Below are positions 19,333 through 28,064 of a stretch of DNA of 64,000 nt, in pieces (positions within the stretch are counted from its first letter, which is position 1; each line of letters opens with the position of its first letter). Position numbers and translations under genes: made by a program. The notes beneath the pieces were generated by a model, which worked only from the letters and a program-made list of their open reading frames with translations, searched no databases and was not told the origin of the DNA. Origin of the DNA: Allostella sp. ATCC 35155 (lineage in GTDB: Bacteria > Pseudomonadota > Alphaproteobacteria > ATCC43930 > Allostellaceae); assembly GCA_006738865.1 (NCBI GenBank), contig AP019701.1:1174001-1238000 (forward strand). The letters run 5' to 3'.

Positions 19333-20040
19333 TCAGGCGAAGGCGATGATCACGCGCCGGTTCTGCCGGCCCTTGTTCTCGATCTTGGCGACCTCGACGC
19401 GGCCGATCTCGCCGGTGCGCCGGACGTGGGTCCCGCCGCAGGGCTGGAGGTCGACGCCCGCGATGTCGAGCAGCCGCACCCGGCCGTGGCCGGTCGGCGG
19501 CTTGACCGACATGGTGCGGACCAGCTCCGGCCGTTCCGCCATCTCGGCATCGGTGATCCAGCGCGGCTCGACCGGGTGGTCGGCCGCGACCAGCGCATTC
19601 AGCTTCTCGGTCAGGTCGGCCTTGTCGAGGGTTGCGCCCGGCACGTCGAAATCGAGGCGCGAGCGCTCCGCGCCGACCTGGCCGCCGGTGACCGCGCCCG
19701 GCACGACCGAGCAGAGGAGGTGCATGCAGGTGTGCATGCGCATGTGCCGGTGCCGCCGCTCCCAGTCGATCGCGGCGACGACGGCGGCGCCGGCCGCGGG
19801 CAGGGCGCTGCCGGGAGCCGGGATGTGGCGTACCTCGTCCGGCTCGTCGCCCTTCACCGCATCGACGATGGCGATGGTCCCGCCGTCGACGAGGCGCAGC
19901 TCGCCCATGTCGCCCGGCTGGCCGCCGCCGGTGGGGTAGAAGACGGTGCGGTCGAGGACGATGCCGCGCTCGTCGGCGGACAGCACGGTCGCCGCACACT
20001 CGCGGGCGTAGGAATCCTCGCGGAAGATGGCTTCGGTCAT
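19333..20040 (-). CDS. AlaX-type alanyl-tRNA editing protein
   Basis: A 235-residue free-standing editing domain homologous to the alanyl-tRNA synthetase second additional domain. It carries the zinc ligands HTCMH and CGGTH, and the conserved FYPTGGGQPGD block. It hydrolyses seryl- or glycyl-tRNA(Ala) in the cytosol. The start at 20040 is 8 nt after the cysK stop. Sitting between cysK and sseA it may protect translation when serine derivatives accumulate; that link is inference. Confidence 0.9.
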   Translation of the reverse strand: MTEAIFREDSYARECAATVLSADERGIVLDRTVFYPTGGGQPGDMGELRLVDGGTIAIVDAVKGDEPDEVRHIPAPGSALPAAGAAVVAAIDWERRHRHMRMHTCMHLLCSVVPGAVTGGQVGAERSRLDFDVPGATLDKADLTEKLNALVAADHPVEPRWITDAEMAERPELVRTMSVKPPTGHGRVRLLDIAGVDLQPCGGTHVRRTGEIGRVEVAKIENKGRQNRRVIIAFA

Positions 20041-20048
20041 GCCTTGCC

Positions 20049-21050
20049 TCACGCCAGCCAGGAGGGGACGGGCAGGTTCTTCTCCCGCAGGAAGGCGGGG
20101 TTGAAGAGCTTGGACTGGTAGCGGGTGCCGTAGTCGCAGAGCACCGTCACGATCGTATGGCCCGGTCCCAGCTTCTGCGCCACCTTGATCGCGCCGCCGA
20201 TGTTGATGCCGCTCGACCCGCCGAGGATCAGCCCCTCCTCGGTCACGAGGTCGAACAGGATCGGCAGCGCCTCCTCGTCGGTGACGCGCACCTGGTCGTC
20301 GACCGGCGCCCCCTCCAGGTTCCTGGTGATGCGGCCCTGGCCGATGCCCTCGGTGATCGAGCTGCCCTCGGATTTCAGTTCGCCATGGGCATACCAGTTG
20401 TAGAGCGCCGCCCCCATCGGGTCGGCGAGGACGATGCGGACGTCCCGGCTGCGCTCCTTCAGGGCCATGCCGGTCCCGGCCAGCGTGCCGCCGCTGCCGA
20501 CGGCGCAGGTGAAGGCGTCGACCTTGCCGCCGGTCTGCTCCCAGATCTCCGGCCCGGTCGTCTCGAAATGCGCCTGGCGGTTGGCGACATTGTCGAACTG
20601 GTTCGCCCAGACGGCGCCGTTCGGCTCGGTCTTCGCCAGTTCCTCGGCAAGTCGGCCGGACTGCTTGATGTAGTTGTCGGGGTTGGAATAGGGCACGGCC
20701 GGAACGAGGCGGAGGTCGGCGCCGCACAGGCGCAGCATGTCCTTCTTTTCCTGGCTCTGCGTCTCGGGCATGACGATGACGGTGCGATAGCCGAGCGCGT
20801 TGCCGACCAGCGCGAGGCCGATGCCGGTGTTGCCGGCGGTGCCCTCGACGATGACGCCGCCCGGCCGCAGCAGGCCGCGGCGCTCGGCGTCGCGGACGAT
20901 CGACAGTGCCGCGCGGTCCTTGACCGAGCCGCCGGGATTGAGGAACTCCGCCTTGCCGAGGATCGTGCAGCCCGTCATCTCGGAGGCGCGGCGCAGCTTG
21001 ATCAGCGGTGTGTGCCCGATCGTGCCGGTGAATCCGTCGCGGATGTCCAT
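20049..21050 (-). CDS. cysK: Cysteine synthase A-type PLP enzyme
   Basis: A 333-residue PLP-dependent O-acetylserine sulfhydrylase family protein. GKAEFLNPGGSVKDRAAL contains the PLP lysine, EGTAGNTGIGLALVG the substrate Asn loop, and AVGSGGTLAGTG the phosphate-binding loop. The sequence ETQSQEKKDMLRLCGADLRLVPAVPYSNPDNYIKQ resembles the CysK/cystathionine-beta-synthase-like clade. Expected reaction: O-acetylserine plus sulfide to cysteine. It leads the cysK-alaX-sseA operon; an A-type versus CBS-like function cannot be separated by eye. Confidence 0.88.
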   Translation of the reverse strand: MDIRDGFTGTIGHTPLIKLRRASEMTGCTILGKAEFLNPGGSVKDRAALSIVRDAERRGLLRPGGVIVEGTAGNTGIGLALVGNALGYRTVIVMPETQSQEKKDMLRLCGADLRLVPAVPYSNPDNYIKQSGRLAEELAKTEPNGAVWANQFDNVANRQAHFETTGPEIWEQTGGKVDAFTCAVGSGGTLAGTGMALKERSRDVRIVLADPMGAALYNWYAHGELKSEGSSITEGIGQGRITRNLEGAPVDDQVRVTDEEALPILFDLVTEEGLILGGSSGINIGGAIKVAQKLGPGHTIVTVLCDYGTRYQSKLFNPAFLREKNLPVPSWLA

Positions 21051-21179
21051 GGAGGCTCCTGGAGGCTGGCGGGGAATCAGGCCTGCCGGAGTAGCGAAAA
21101 TCGGCCGGCCTGACCAGACCGGATGCCGCATGGCTGATCCGCCGGATGCGCTATCCGTCGTCCCGGCCCGCCGGCCGAT

Positions 21180-21866
21180 TCAGCTGAGCCCGACCACCGG
21201 GATGCCCGCGCCGTGGATGGCGCGCGACCGGTCGGAGGCGAGGAAGAGGATGACGTCGGCCAGCGCCTCGCGCGCGACCCAGCGGCCGGGGTCGGCGTTC
21301 GGCATGTCGGCGCGATTGGCCGGCGTGTCGATGATGCTGGGCATCACGCAGTTGACGTTGATCCCGCTCTCCCGCAGTTCGCCCGCCATCGCCTCGGTGA
21401 GGCGCAGCACGGCCGACTTGGCGACGGCATAGGCGCCCATGGCCGGCGCGGCCTTGAGCGCGCCCATCGCCGACACGTTGACGATCTTGCCGCTGCCGCG
21501 CGCCTGCATCGCCGGCACGATCGCGCGGGCCATGTTGAGGACGCTGACCGCGTTGCGGCCCAGCATGTCCTCCCACATGGCGGCCGGCGTCTCGTGCACG
21601 GGCGGCCCCATCGCGAAGCCGCCGGCGATGTTGCACAGCACGTCGACCCCGCCGGCCAGCGGGCCGATGGCGGCCGCGACGGCGGCCGGGTCGGTGATGT
21701 CGACGGCGACCTGACGATGCGCCTCGCCGAAGACCCGCCGCAGCCCGTCGGCCGCGATGTCGACGACGATCAGCGCAGCACCCGCTGCGGCGAAGGATTC
21801 GGCGACGGTGCGGCCGAGCGCGCCGGCCGCCCCCGTCACCAGCACGGTCCTGCCCTGGAACTCCAT
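21180..21866 (-). CDS. SDR family oxidoreductase
   Basis: A 228-residue classical short-chain dehydrogenase. TVLVTGAAGALGRTVAESF is the TGxxxGxG cofactor loop, IVVDIAADGL suggests NAD(H) preference, CNIAGG stands for NNAG, and the catalytic triad lies in VSAMGALKAAPAMGAYAVAK (Ser, YxxxK). The end NCVMPSIIDTPANR and FLASDRSRAIHGAGIPVVG is typical of FabG-like enzymes. It is downstream of the amidohydrolase gene with a 34-bp gap and may be co-transcribed. The substrate is unknown. Confidence 0.87.
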   Translation of the reverse strand: MEFQGRTVLVTGAAGALGRTVAESFAAAGAALIVVDIAADGLRRVFGEAHRQVAVDITDPAAVAAAIGPLAGGVDVLCNIAGGFAMGPPVHETPAAMWEDMLGRNAVSVLNMARAIVPAMQARGSGKIVNVSAMGALKAAPAMGAYAVAKSAVLRLTEAMAGELRESGINVNCVMPSIIDTPANRADMPNADPGRWVAREALADVILFLASDRSRAIHGAGIPVVGLS

Positions 21867-21900
21867 CGGCTGCCTCTCCTGCGTCCGTTCCCGGGCCAGC

Positions 21901-23592
21901 CTAGCGCATCAGTCGGCCGGGCAGGGCGCCCGTGTACGCGTCGTCGCGCACCGTCTCGACGCCGGCGCAGAAGGTGTGGCGATAGCCCCGCGCCTTCTGC
22001 AGCAGCCGCGAGCCGCCGGCCGGCAGGTCGTGCACCACCTCGGTCTTGCGCAGCATCAGCCGGTCGAAGTCGATGACGTTGAGGTCGGCCCGCTTGCCCG
22101 GCTGGATCACGCCGCGGTCGCCGAGGCCGTAGACGCGGGCGGTGTCGGCGGTGTGCTTGCGCACGACGTATTCCAGGTCGAACTTGCGGCCGCGCCGGCG
22201 GTCGCGCGCCCAGTAGGACAGCAGGTAGGTCGGGGCGCTGGCGTCGCAGATGAGGCCGACATGCGCGCCGCCGTCGGCGACGCCGATGACGGATGCCTCG
22301 TCGGCCAGCATCTCGGCGATGGCGTCGGAATTGCCGGCGCTGTAGTTCTCGAAGGGATAGAGCAGCAGGCCGTTGCCGTCGTCGGACAGCATCATCTCGA
22401 GCGCCAGTTCCCACGGGTTGCGCTGCTGGCGGCGCGCCAGGGCCGAGACGCCGTTCGCGATGTCGGGCTCGAGGTCGACCGGCTCGGTCAGGAGGGTCGC
22501 CCGCTCCAGCATCCGCGCCATGCCGAGGGCGCCCTCGGTCGCCGGGACGCCGTCGACCAGCGCCTTGCGCAGGGCGGGGTCGGCCATCAGGGCGGCGTAG
22601 CGCTTGGTCGGGTGCAGCGGCCGCAGCGCCTTCTCCCAGGCGGAGTGGCCGGTGAAGGGGTTGATCGAGGTCTGCAGCCCCATCAGCATGCCGATCGGCC
22701 GGCAGCCGACCTGGCCGGTGACGTCGTGGCCCTCGGCGCGGGCGGCGTGGATCTGCTCCATCGTCTCGCGCCAGAGGTTCGGGTACTTGTCGACCTGGAC
22801 GATCAGCCAGGACATGGGCCGGCCGGATGCGGCGCAGAAGCTGCGCAGGATCTCGAATTCGCCCGGGCCGAAGTCCGAATTGACCTCGAAGACGCCGCGG
22901 CCGGCGCGCTTCATGGCCAGCGCCAGGGCGTGCAGCTCGGGCTCGTCGGCCGAAAGGCTGGGGGTCAGCGTTCCGTCGCTGGCCTTGTGCTTGCGCGTGC
23001 GCGATGTGGTGAGGCCCATCGCTCCGGCCGCCAGGGACTCCTCCAGGAGGCGCGCCATCGTCGCCGTCTCGTCCGCGCTCGGGCGCTCGGCATGGTCGAA
23101 GCCGCGGTCGCCCATGACATAGAAGCGCAGCACGCCGTGCGGCATCTGGGCACCGATGTCCATGATGAAAGACCGGCGGGCGAGCGCATCGAGATATTCG
23201 GGGAAGGATTCCCAGTCGAACGGCACCCCCTCGGACAGGACCGTGCCGGGAATGTCCTCGACCCCTTCCATCAGCTGGATCAGCCGGTCCTTGGAGTTCG
23301 GTCGCACCGGCGCGAAGCCGACGCCGCAATTGCCGAAGACGGCCGTGGTGACGCCGTGCATCGAGGATGGCGAGAGATAGGGATCCCAGGTCGCCTGGCC
23401 GTCATAGTGGGTATGGATGTCGACGAAGCCGGGCGTGACCAGCAGGCCGTCGGCATCGACGGTCTGCCGGGCCGGCGCGGTGATCCGGCCGACCTCGCGG
23501 ATGACGCCGTCGCTGACCGCGACGTCGGCGGTGCGCCGGGGCGCGCCGGTGCCGTCGACGACCGTGCCGCCGCGGATGACCAGATCGAACAT
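21901..23592 (-). CDS. N-acyl-D-amino-acid deacylase family amidohydrolase
   Basis: A 563-residue TIM-barrel metal-dependent hydrolase. MFDLVIRGGTVVDGTGAPRRTADVAV begins the small beta-sandwich domain; DIHTHYDGQATWDP has the HxH metal ligands; HGVTTAVFGNCGVGFAPVRP is highly characteristic of D-aminoacylases. AHVGLICDASAPTYLLSYWARDR supplies the late His and Asp. GVIQPGKRADLNVIDFDRL returns to the sandwich domain. It would release D-amino acids or related compounds from N-acylated forms. Lying next to a GntR regulator and an SDR, it probably forms a small catabolic unit. Confidence 0.9.
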   Translation of the reverse strand: MFDLVIRGGTVVDGTGAPRRTADVAVSDGVIREVGRITAPARQTVDADGLLVTPGFVDIHTHYDGQATWDPYLSPSSMHGVTTAVFGNCGVGFAPVRPNSKDRLIQLMEGVEDIPGTVLSEGVPFDWESFPEYLDALARRSFIMDIGAQMPHGVLRFYVMGDRGFDHAERPSADETATMARLLEESLAAGAMGLTTSRTRKHKASDGTLTPSLSADEPELHALALAMKRAGRGVFEVNSDFGPGEFEILRSFCAASGRPMSWLIVQVDKYPNLWRETMEQIHAARAEGHDVTGQVGCRPIGMLMGLQTSINPFTGHSAWEKALRPLHPTKRYAALMADPALRKALVDGVPATEGALGMARMLERATLLTEPVDLEPDIANGVSALARRQQRNPWELALEMMLSDDGNGLLLYPFENYSAGNSDAIAEMLADEASVIGVADGGAHVGLICDASAPTYLLSYWARDRRRGRKFDLEYVVRKHTADTARVYGLGDRGVIQPGKRADLNVIDFDRLMLRKTEVVHDLPAGGSRLLQKARGYRHTFCAGVETVRDDAYTGALPGRLMR

Positions 23593-23712
23593 GGCAGGTT
23601 CTCCTCGGACTTCGTTCGCGCGCGACGCTGTCCCCTATGTCGGGACTTTACGGGGATCGGCCTGGGTGTCGGGTTTAATGTTGGTACAAGCTGCCGGGAG
23701 GCCGCCGGCGCG

Positions 23713-24468
23713 TCAAGGCGTCGCCGGTTCCTCCGGCCGCAGCGGGGCGCCGCGCCAGTAGGAGACGGAATAGCTGTAGCGTCCGGAGGGGAAATGGTTG
23801 ATCGCCAGTTCGATCAGCCGCTCCTTCTCGTCGTAGTAGCGGCGCTGCACCAGCAGTGCCGGCATGCCCCAGGGCGCGGCCAGCAGCATCGCCTTCTGGG
23901 TGTCGAGCACCGTCGGCTCCAGCTCGTGGCGAACCAGCCGGACGAGATGGCCATGCTCGATGTCGATCGGGCTGTAGAAGATGCGATGGCGGAAGTCCGG
24001 GAGGTCCTGGACGTGGCGATGGTCGGGATGGACGAAGATCTCCGTCATGCCGATCGGCTCGGGGATCGCCTGGGGATGCCAGCGCCCGACGACGCGCAGC
24101 CAACGTCGGCGCGAGCCCGTCTCCTCCGGCGAGAGGTGGCCGGGCAGCGGCTCGAGCGAGATGGAATCGACCGTCAGCGGGATGCGCGGCCCGTGCTGGG
24201 TCCAGTTCGACAGGACGCCACTGTGCTCGGGCAGGGAGCGGGCGGGCGTCCGGGAGATGACGCGGGTGCCGCTGCGCCGGCGGCGGTCGATGAGGCCGAT
24301 GTCGAGCGCCTGGCGCAGCGCCTCGCGCACCGTGTTGCGGCTGGCGCCGTAGGCGGCGCAGAACTCCTCCTCGGTCGGCAGCGTCTCGCCGACCTTGTAG
24401 TCGCCGCGCCCGATCTTCTCGATGATGGCGTCCGCGATCTGGCGATAGCGCGGGATCTTCTTCTCCAT
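23713..24468 (-). CDS. GntR/HutC-family transcriptional regulator with UTRA domain
   Basis: A 251-residue regulator. The N-terminal winged helix is PRYRQIADAIIEKIGRGDYKVGETLPTEEEFCAAYGASRNTVREALRQ, with the RDVR-like recognition helix. A UTRA effector domain follows, ending in FPSGRYSYSVSYWRG. ATG 24468 (MEKKIPRYRQ) is chosen; an in-frame ATG 8 codons upstream is possible. It lies upstream of, and in the same direction as, the amidohydrolase gene with a 120-bp gap, and likely controls it; the ligand is unknown. Confidence 0.9.
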   Translation of the reverse strand: MEKKIPRYRQIADAIIEKIGRGDYKVGETLPTEEEFCAAYGASRNTVREALRQALDIGLIDRRRRSGTRVISRTPARSLPEHSGVLSNWTQHGPRIPLTVDSISLEPLPGHLSPEETGSRRRWLRVVGRWHPQAIPEPIGMTEIFVHPDHRHVQDLPDFRHRIFYSPIDIEHGHLVRLVRHELEPTVLDTQKAMLLAAPWGMPALLVQRRYYDEKERLIELAINHFPSGRYSYSVSYWRGAPLRPEEPATP

Positions 24469-24601
24469 CGCCGGGAATCTAAGCCTTTGCACGGCGATGC
24501 GATACCGCGGGCGGGGGCCCCGTGGCGGCTTCTGTCGCCGGGGTCTTCCGTGCTAACCCTGGTCGGCCCGACCCCGCGCCTTGCCCTCCTGAGGTTCCGA
24601 C

Positions 24602-25015
24602 ATGGGACAGCTCCTCCGCTACATTCCGCTGCTCGCCTTCGTCGTGATCGCCTACAACGTGGTGGCGGCGATCTCCGTCACCCTGCTCGAGGACACGCTG
24701 CTCAGCTTCGGGCTGCTGTCCGGCAACGTCTTTATCTTCCAGGTCAAGGACGCGATGATCTTCGCCGCCCTGCTGCTGCTCTATGGCGAGCTCAGCAAGG
24801 CGACCCGCACCACCAACGTCTCGATCGCCGACCACACGCTGTCGCTGGGGCTGGCGCTGATCTGCCTCGTCGAGCTGATCGTCGTGCCGTTCGCCGGCAC
24901 CTCCACCTTCTTCCTCCTGACGGTGATGGCGCTGATCGACGTCGTCGCCGGCTTCACCATCACCATCACCGGCGCCAAGCGCGACCTCAACGCGATTTCC
25001 TCGGGCCACGGGTGA
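24602..25015 (+). CDS. Small four-helix membrane protein
   Basis: A 137-residue protein with hydrophobic segments at about 8-28, 48-62, 80-100 and 105-125 and short charged loops (VKDAM, GELSKATRT, GAKRDLN). The spacing recalls PsiE-like or YqhA-like small membrane proteins, but the similarity is too weak to name it. It is divergent from the GntR gene and is followed by a hairpin and the tRNA-Pro promoter. Confidence 0.75.
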   Translation: MGQLLRYIPLLAFVVIAYNVVAAISVTLLEDTLLSFGLLSGNVFIFQVKDAMIFAALLLLYGELSKATRTTNVSIADHTLSLGLALICLVELIVVPFAGTSTFFLLTVMALIDVVAGFTITITGAKRDLNAISSGHG

Positions 25016-25029
25016 CCGGCGGGGCAAGG

Positions 25030-25050
25030 GCGCCCGCACGGGACGGGCGC
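25030..25050 (+). terminator. Hairpin after the small membrane protein gene
   Basis: Perfect 7-bp stem GCGCCCG/CGGGCGC (25030-25036 with 25044-25050) and 7-nt loop, 15 nt after the stop codon and just before the tRNA promoter. No T tract. Confidence 0.55.
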
Positions 25051-25053
25051 GGC

Positions 25054-25082
25054 TTGACACCCGGCCCCGAAACCCCGAATAA
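25054..25082 (+). promoter_or_regulatory. Sigma-70-type promoter of tRNA-Pro
   Basis: A consensus TTGACA (25054-25059), an exact 17-bp spacer and GAATAA (25077-25082) lie 20 nt before the tRNA 5' end, allowing a start near 25090. Confidence 0.75.
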
Positions 25083-25101
25083 CCGGGCATCCGCTGGACC
25101 T

Positions 25102-25178
25102 CGGGGCGTAGCTCAGCCTGGTAGAGTGCTTGCTTTGGGAGCAAGATGCCGGAGGTTCGAATCCTCTCGCCCCGACCA
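25102..25178 (+). tRNA. tRNA-Pro (anticodon TGG)
   Basis: A 77-nt cloverleaf with encoded CCA. The acceptor CGGGGCG pairs with CGCCCCG; the anticodon stem CTTGC/GCAAG encloses loop TTTGGGA with anticodon TGG; the T arm carries GGTTCGAATCC. TGG reads most proline codons by wobble. Confidence 0.96.
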
Positions 25179-25210
25179 GCGGGAACGGCAATCAGGCAGG
25201 AACAGGGTCG

Positions 25211-25510
25211 ATGGCTGAGGCGCGTATCTACGTTCCGGCAAAGTCGGCGATGCAGTCGGGCCGCGCCGGCACCCACGAATGGGTGCTGGAGTTCGCGCCG
25301 GCCGAGCGCAAGCGCCACGACCCGCTGATGGGCTGGATCAGCTCCGGCGACACGCGCCAGCAGCTGCGCCTGTCCTTCCCGACGCGCGAGGAGGCCGAGG
25401 CCCACGCCCGCCGCCTCGGCCTGGATTTCACGGTGCAGGCGCCGCAGCAGCGCACGATCAAGCCCAAGGCCTACGCCGACAATTTCAAGTACGACCGGGT
25501 GCGCGGCTGA
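25211..25510 (+). CDS. NDUFS4-like complex I accessory subunit
   Basis: A 99-residue cytosolic-side protein of the ETC complex I subunit family. ARIYVPAKSAMQSGRAGTHEWVLEFAPAERKRHDPLMGWISSGDT is the conserved core, and AYADNFKYDR the conserved end. It corresponds to the mitochondrial 18-kDa/NDUFS4 accessory subunit of NADH:quinone oxidoreductase, found in alphaproteobacteria. ATG 25211 is preferred: the longer frame would begin inside the tRNA. It is wedged between two tRNA genes and away from the nuo operon. Confidence 0.92.
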   Translation: MAEARIYVPAKSAMQSGRAGTHEWVLEFAPAERKRHDPLMGWISSGDTRQQLRLSFPTREEAEAHARRLGLDFTVQAPQQRTIKPKAYADNFKYDRVRG

Positions 25511-25528
25511 CCCCCGCGCGCCCAGGAT

Positions 25529-25605
25529 GCGCCCTTAGCTCAGCCGGATAGAGCACGCGCCTTCTAAGCGCGGGGTCGCTGGTTCGAATCCAGCAGGGCG
25601 CGCCA
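25529..25605 (+). tRNA. tRNA-Arg (anticodon TCT)
   Basis: A 77-nt cloverleaf with encoded CCA. Acceptor GCGCCCT/AGGGCGC, D arm TAGCTCAGCCGGATAGAGC, anticodon stem CGCGC/GCGCG with loop CTTCTAA (anticodon TCT), and T arm GGTTCGAATCC. It reads the AGA/AGG codons, which are rare in this genome. Confidence 0.96.
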
Positions 25606-25712
25606 ACTCTGCGATGTGGACGGCACGGGACCGGCAGGGCAGGCCAGAGCGATCCACCTGCCCGAATGGAGCATCTCAGGCGACGGGCCGATCCGCGGCC
25701 GCCGCGGCGGAC

Positions 25713-26306
25713 TCACGAATCCGGAAATCCCAGCCACGGCTCGAGCGCCTCGAAGGTCCGGTCCATCGCATAGGCGGCGACGACCGGCAGCGAGAGATGG
25801 CCGTAGCGGAGCGAGAACTGGTCCTCGGCCGCCGCTTCGCCGAGCTTGGCCACTGCCGCCACATAGAGGGCGGCGGCCAGGCCGCTGCGATCCGCGCCCC
25901 AGTTGCAATGGATGAGCACGGGCTTCTCGGCGCGTTCGAGCAGCTGGATGAGGTCGGCCGCCGCGCCCTGCGTGAGTTCGCGCTTGGCCGACATGCGGAA
26001 ATCGAGATGGGCGATGCCGAGATGCTTCGCCTCGGCGATCTCCGCGTCGTACCAGGGCGAGCCGGCGTTCGCGCCGCGCAGATTGACGATCGTGCGGATA
26101 CCGTGGGCCGCGCGATAGCGGGCGATGTCGGACGCCGTCGGCTGCGCGGAGCGGTAGAGCGAACCCGGAACGACCGCATGGAAGTTGCCCGTCAGTTCGA
26201 GTGCTCCGAGATGGGCTGCCGCCACGAGGGCCAGGACCAGGGTCCCCCCGCCGATCCTTCGCGCCGCTGTCGCGGCACGGCTACCCGACCGAATGAACGC
26301 GATCAT
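25713..26306 (-). CDS. Membrane-anchored or exported dual-specificity phosphatase-like protein
   Basis: A 197-residue protein with a basic start and one hydrophobic segment (GGGTLVLALVAAAHLGALEL, about 19-38), so the catalytic domain is probably periplasmic or membrane-tethered. GSLYRSAQPTASDIARYRAAHGIRTIVNLRG is the family's N-terminal block. The phosphatase loop is HCNWGADRSG (Cx5R), and the general acid is probably an Asp upstream. The family includes tyrosine/dual-specificity phosphatases acting on proteins, inositol phosphates or lipids. It stands alone, transcribed toward tRNA-Arg. The upstream 150 bp is locally AT-richer and probably holds its promoter. Confidence 0.85.
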   Translation of the reverse strand: MIAFIRSGSRAATAARRIGGGTLVLALVAAAHLGALELTGNFHAVVPGSLYRSAQPTASDIARYRAAHGIRTIVNLRGANAGSPWYDAEIAEAKHLGIAHLDFRMSAKRELTQGAAADLIQLLERAEKPVLIHCNWGADRSGLAAALYVAAVAKLGEAAAEDQFSLRYGHLSLPVVAAYAMDRTFEALEPWLGFPDS

Positions 26307-26458
26307 GGGATGCTCCGACCTGTCGCCTCGGAACCGGCTGCCGCGGCCACGGTCGCTGGGCAGTCGAAAAGCAGTCAATATCGAATTGATAAGTGGGCGG
26401 ACGGGCGGCGCAACGACAAGACGGCTGATTGACGCAACCGGCGCCGCTCGCCCCCAGC

Positions 26459-27556
26459 CTACACCAGCACCGCCTCGACGGGCCGGCGCGGTGAATAGGG
26501 CAGGGTCGGTCCGTAGCCGAAGCGCAGGACGAGGTCCGGCCGGCGGCCGGGCAGGCCGGCGAGGGCGGCCATGTCCGGGCGCAACGCCGCGACCTCCACC
26601 GGCTGGTTGACGAAGGCGTGCCGGAGGCCGAGCGCGGTCGCCTGGAGCGCGAAGCGCTGGCCGGCGCGGCCGGCGCGGACCCAGTGCTCGGCATCGTCGC
26701 GCTCTGCCACGAACACCGCGACGCCGGCGGACGATCGCATCTGGCGCGCATACTTGTCGTTCTCGGTGCCGACGCGGAACACGAGGTCGAACAGGCCTCG
26801 GCCGAGCCATTCCGGCAGGGCCGGATTGCCGCTGGCCGGGCCGAAGAGGCCGTCGCCGACAGCCATCGCCTGGCGGGGGCTGAAGCGCACCCAGGCCTTG
26901 AGTTCTCGCACGAAGGCCGGATCGGCCATCTGCGCCGTGTTTCCCGCGATCACCAGATCGCGCACGCGATCGATCCGGGCGGGCTCGGTGATGAGGAGGA
27001 GGTCGACGCCCGGCATGGCGGCCGCCGTCGCCAGCGCCCGCAAGTCGCCCGCCGGGACCGGCCGACCGTCATACTCGGCGCGGGTCGATTGCCGGGCCGG
27101 AATGGCCTGGAACAGATCGGATGGTCTGGCCGGTCCCTCGCCGAAGGCGAAGCGCACCGTGCCGTCCGCAGGGTCGAAGCCGATGTCAGCGGTCGGACGG
27201 CCGCGTGCCGCGGCGGCGAGTGCCAGGTTCTCCACCGCGCATCCCAGGCTGGCGAAGAGGTGGTGGTCGTCGGGATCGACGACCGGCGTCCGCCGCGTCG
27301 GATCCGGCAGGATGTCGATGTGCCGGGTCGCGATGCGGAACCGCCACGGCTGCGTATTGTGTCCGTTCGCCGCCAGCGTCGCGAAGCGGACGAGTTCCGT
27401 CAGGGCGGGATTCTCCGACAGTGCCGCCCGACGGGCGGCGGCCGCGGCCGCATACGCTTCCATCGTGCCCATCTGCCGCAGGCTCCAGTAGCGGGCGCCG
27501 AGCGCGGCGACCGCCGCCGCCCCGCCCCCCGCCAGCAGGGTGCGCCGACGGATCAT
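26459..27556 (-). CDS. Acg-family FMN-binding oxidoreductase with Tat-like leader
   Basis: A 365-residue nitroreductase-like flavoprotein. The start MIRRRTLLAGGGAAAVAALGARYW has twin arginines followed by a hydrophobic stretch, consistent with Tat export of a folded flavoprotein. LVRFATLAANGHNTQPWRFRI is the diagnostic Acg-family block, and GLRHAFVNQPVEV a later one. Acg-type proteins are thought to sequester or use FMN. I chose ATG 27556; a longer in-frame start 48 codons upstream lacks similarity and would bury the leader. Confidence 0.82.
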   Translation of the reverse strand: MIRRRTLLAGGGAAAVAALGARYWSLRQMGTMEAYAAAAAARRAALSENPALTELVRFATLAANGHNTQPWRFRIATRHIDILPDPTRRTPVVDPDDHHLFASLGCAVENLALAAAARGRPTADIGFDPADGTVRFAFGEGPARPSDLFQAIPARQSTRAEYDGRPVPAGDLRALATAAAMPGVDLLLITEPARIDRVRDLVIAGNTAQMADPAFVRELKAWVRFSPRQAMAVGDGLFGPASGNPALPEWLGRGLFDLVFRVGTENDKYARQMRSSAGVAVFVAERDDAEHWVRAGRAGQRFALQATALGLRHAFVNQPVEVAALRPDMAALAGLPGRRPDLVLRFGYGPTLPYSPRRPVEAVLV

Positions 27557-27756
27557 CGCGCCCTCCGTCCGAGCCGCCGGTTCATGCCGCGGTACCGCGC
27601 AGCCCGGCGGTGCCTCGCCGATGTCGATGGTGTCGAGCCGGTCACCACATGCGCCCTCCCGCGATCCATACAGAATCGGCGAGATCCCGCGTCCCGTCAT
27701 TGTCCGAGATCAAGAGCGCGGGCGGCCGTCCGTCAATTCGAGGGCTGGCGAGCGCG

Positions 27757-28062
27757 TCAGGCCGAAGCCCGGGCGAGGTCGTCGTGCTCGAAGGCGGAGG
27801 CCATGCGGTCGACTTCCGCCTTCCGGATTCCCGCCTGTGCGGCAACCGCGCGCCAGTCCGCGACGGCCGCCCCGACTTCGGCGGCGATGGCCGCGGCGTC
27901 CTTCTTCCGGAGGCCGAACTCCGCTGCCACCGACAGCGCGAGATCGAGGGAGGCCGTGCCGTCGTTCTCGCTGATCATGGTCGTCAGCACCCGATCCTTC
28001 ACCGCGGCGGGGACACCGGGTTCACGTCATAGACCGGCGACAGGCGCCAGCTCCAACCCCGC
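27757..28062 (-). pseudogene. C-terminal remnant of a HipA-family kinase toxin
   Basis: Two minus-strand frames together read like the end of HipA: W-RLSPVYDVNPVS in one frame (about 28060-28015), then, after a one-base frame change near 28010-28015, VKDRVLTTMISENDGTASLDLALSVAAEFGL...ADWRAVAAQAGIRKAEVDRMASAFEHDDL in the other. The kinase N-lobe and catalytic loop are absent, and no hipB lies nearby. Homology stops at about 28062, exactly where a palindromic element begins. So it is a truncated, frameshifted relic and not a working toxin. An 81-residue product from ATG 28002 could still be made, but nothing supports a function. Confidence 0.8.
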
Positions 28063-28064
28063 CA

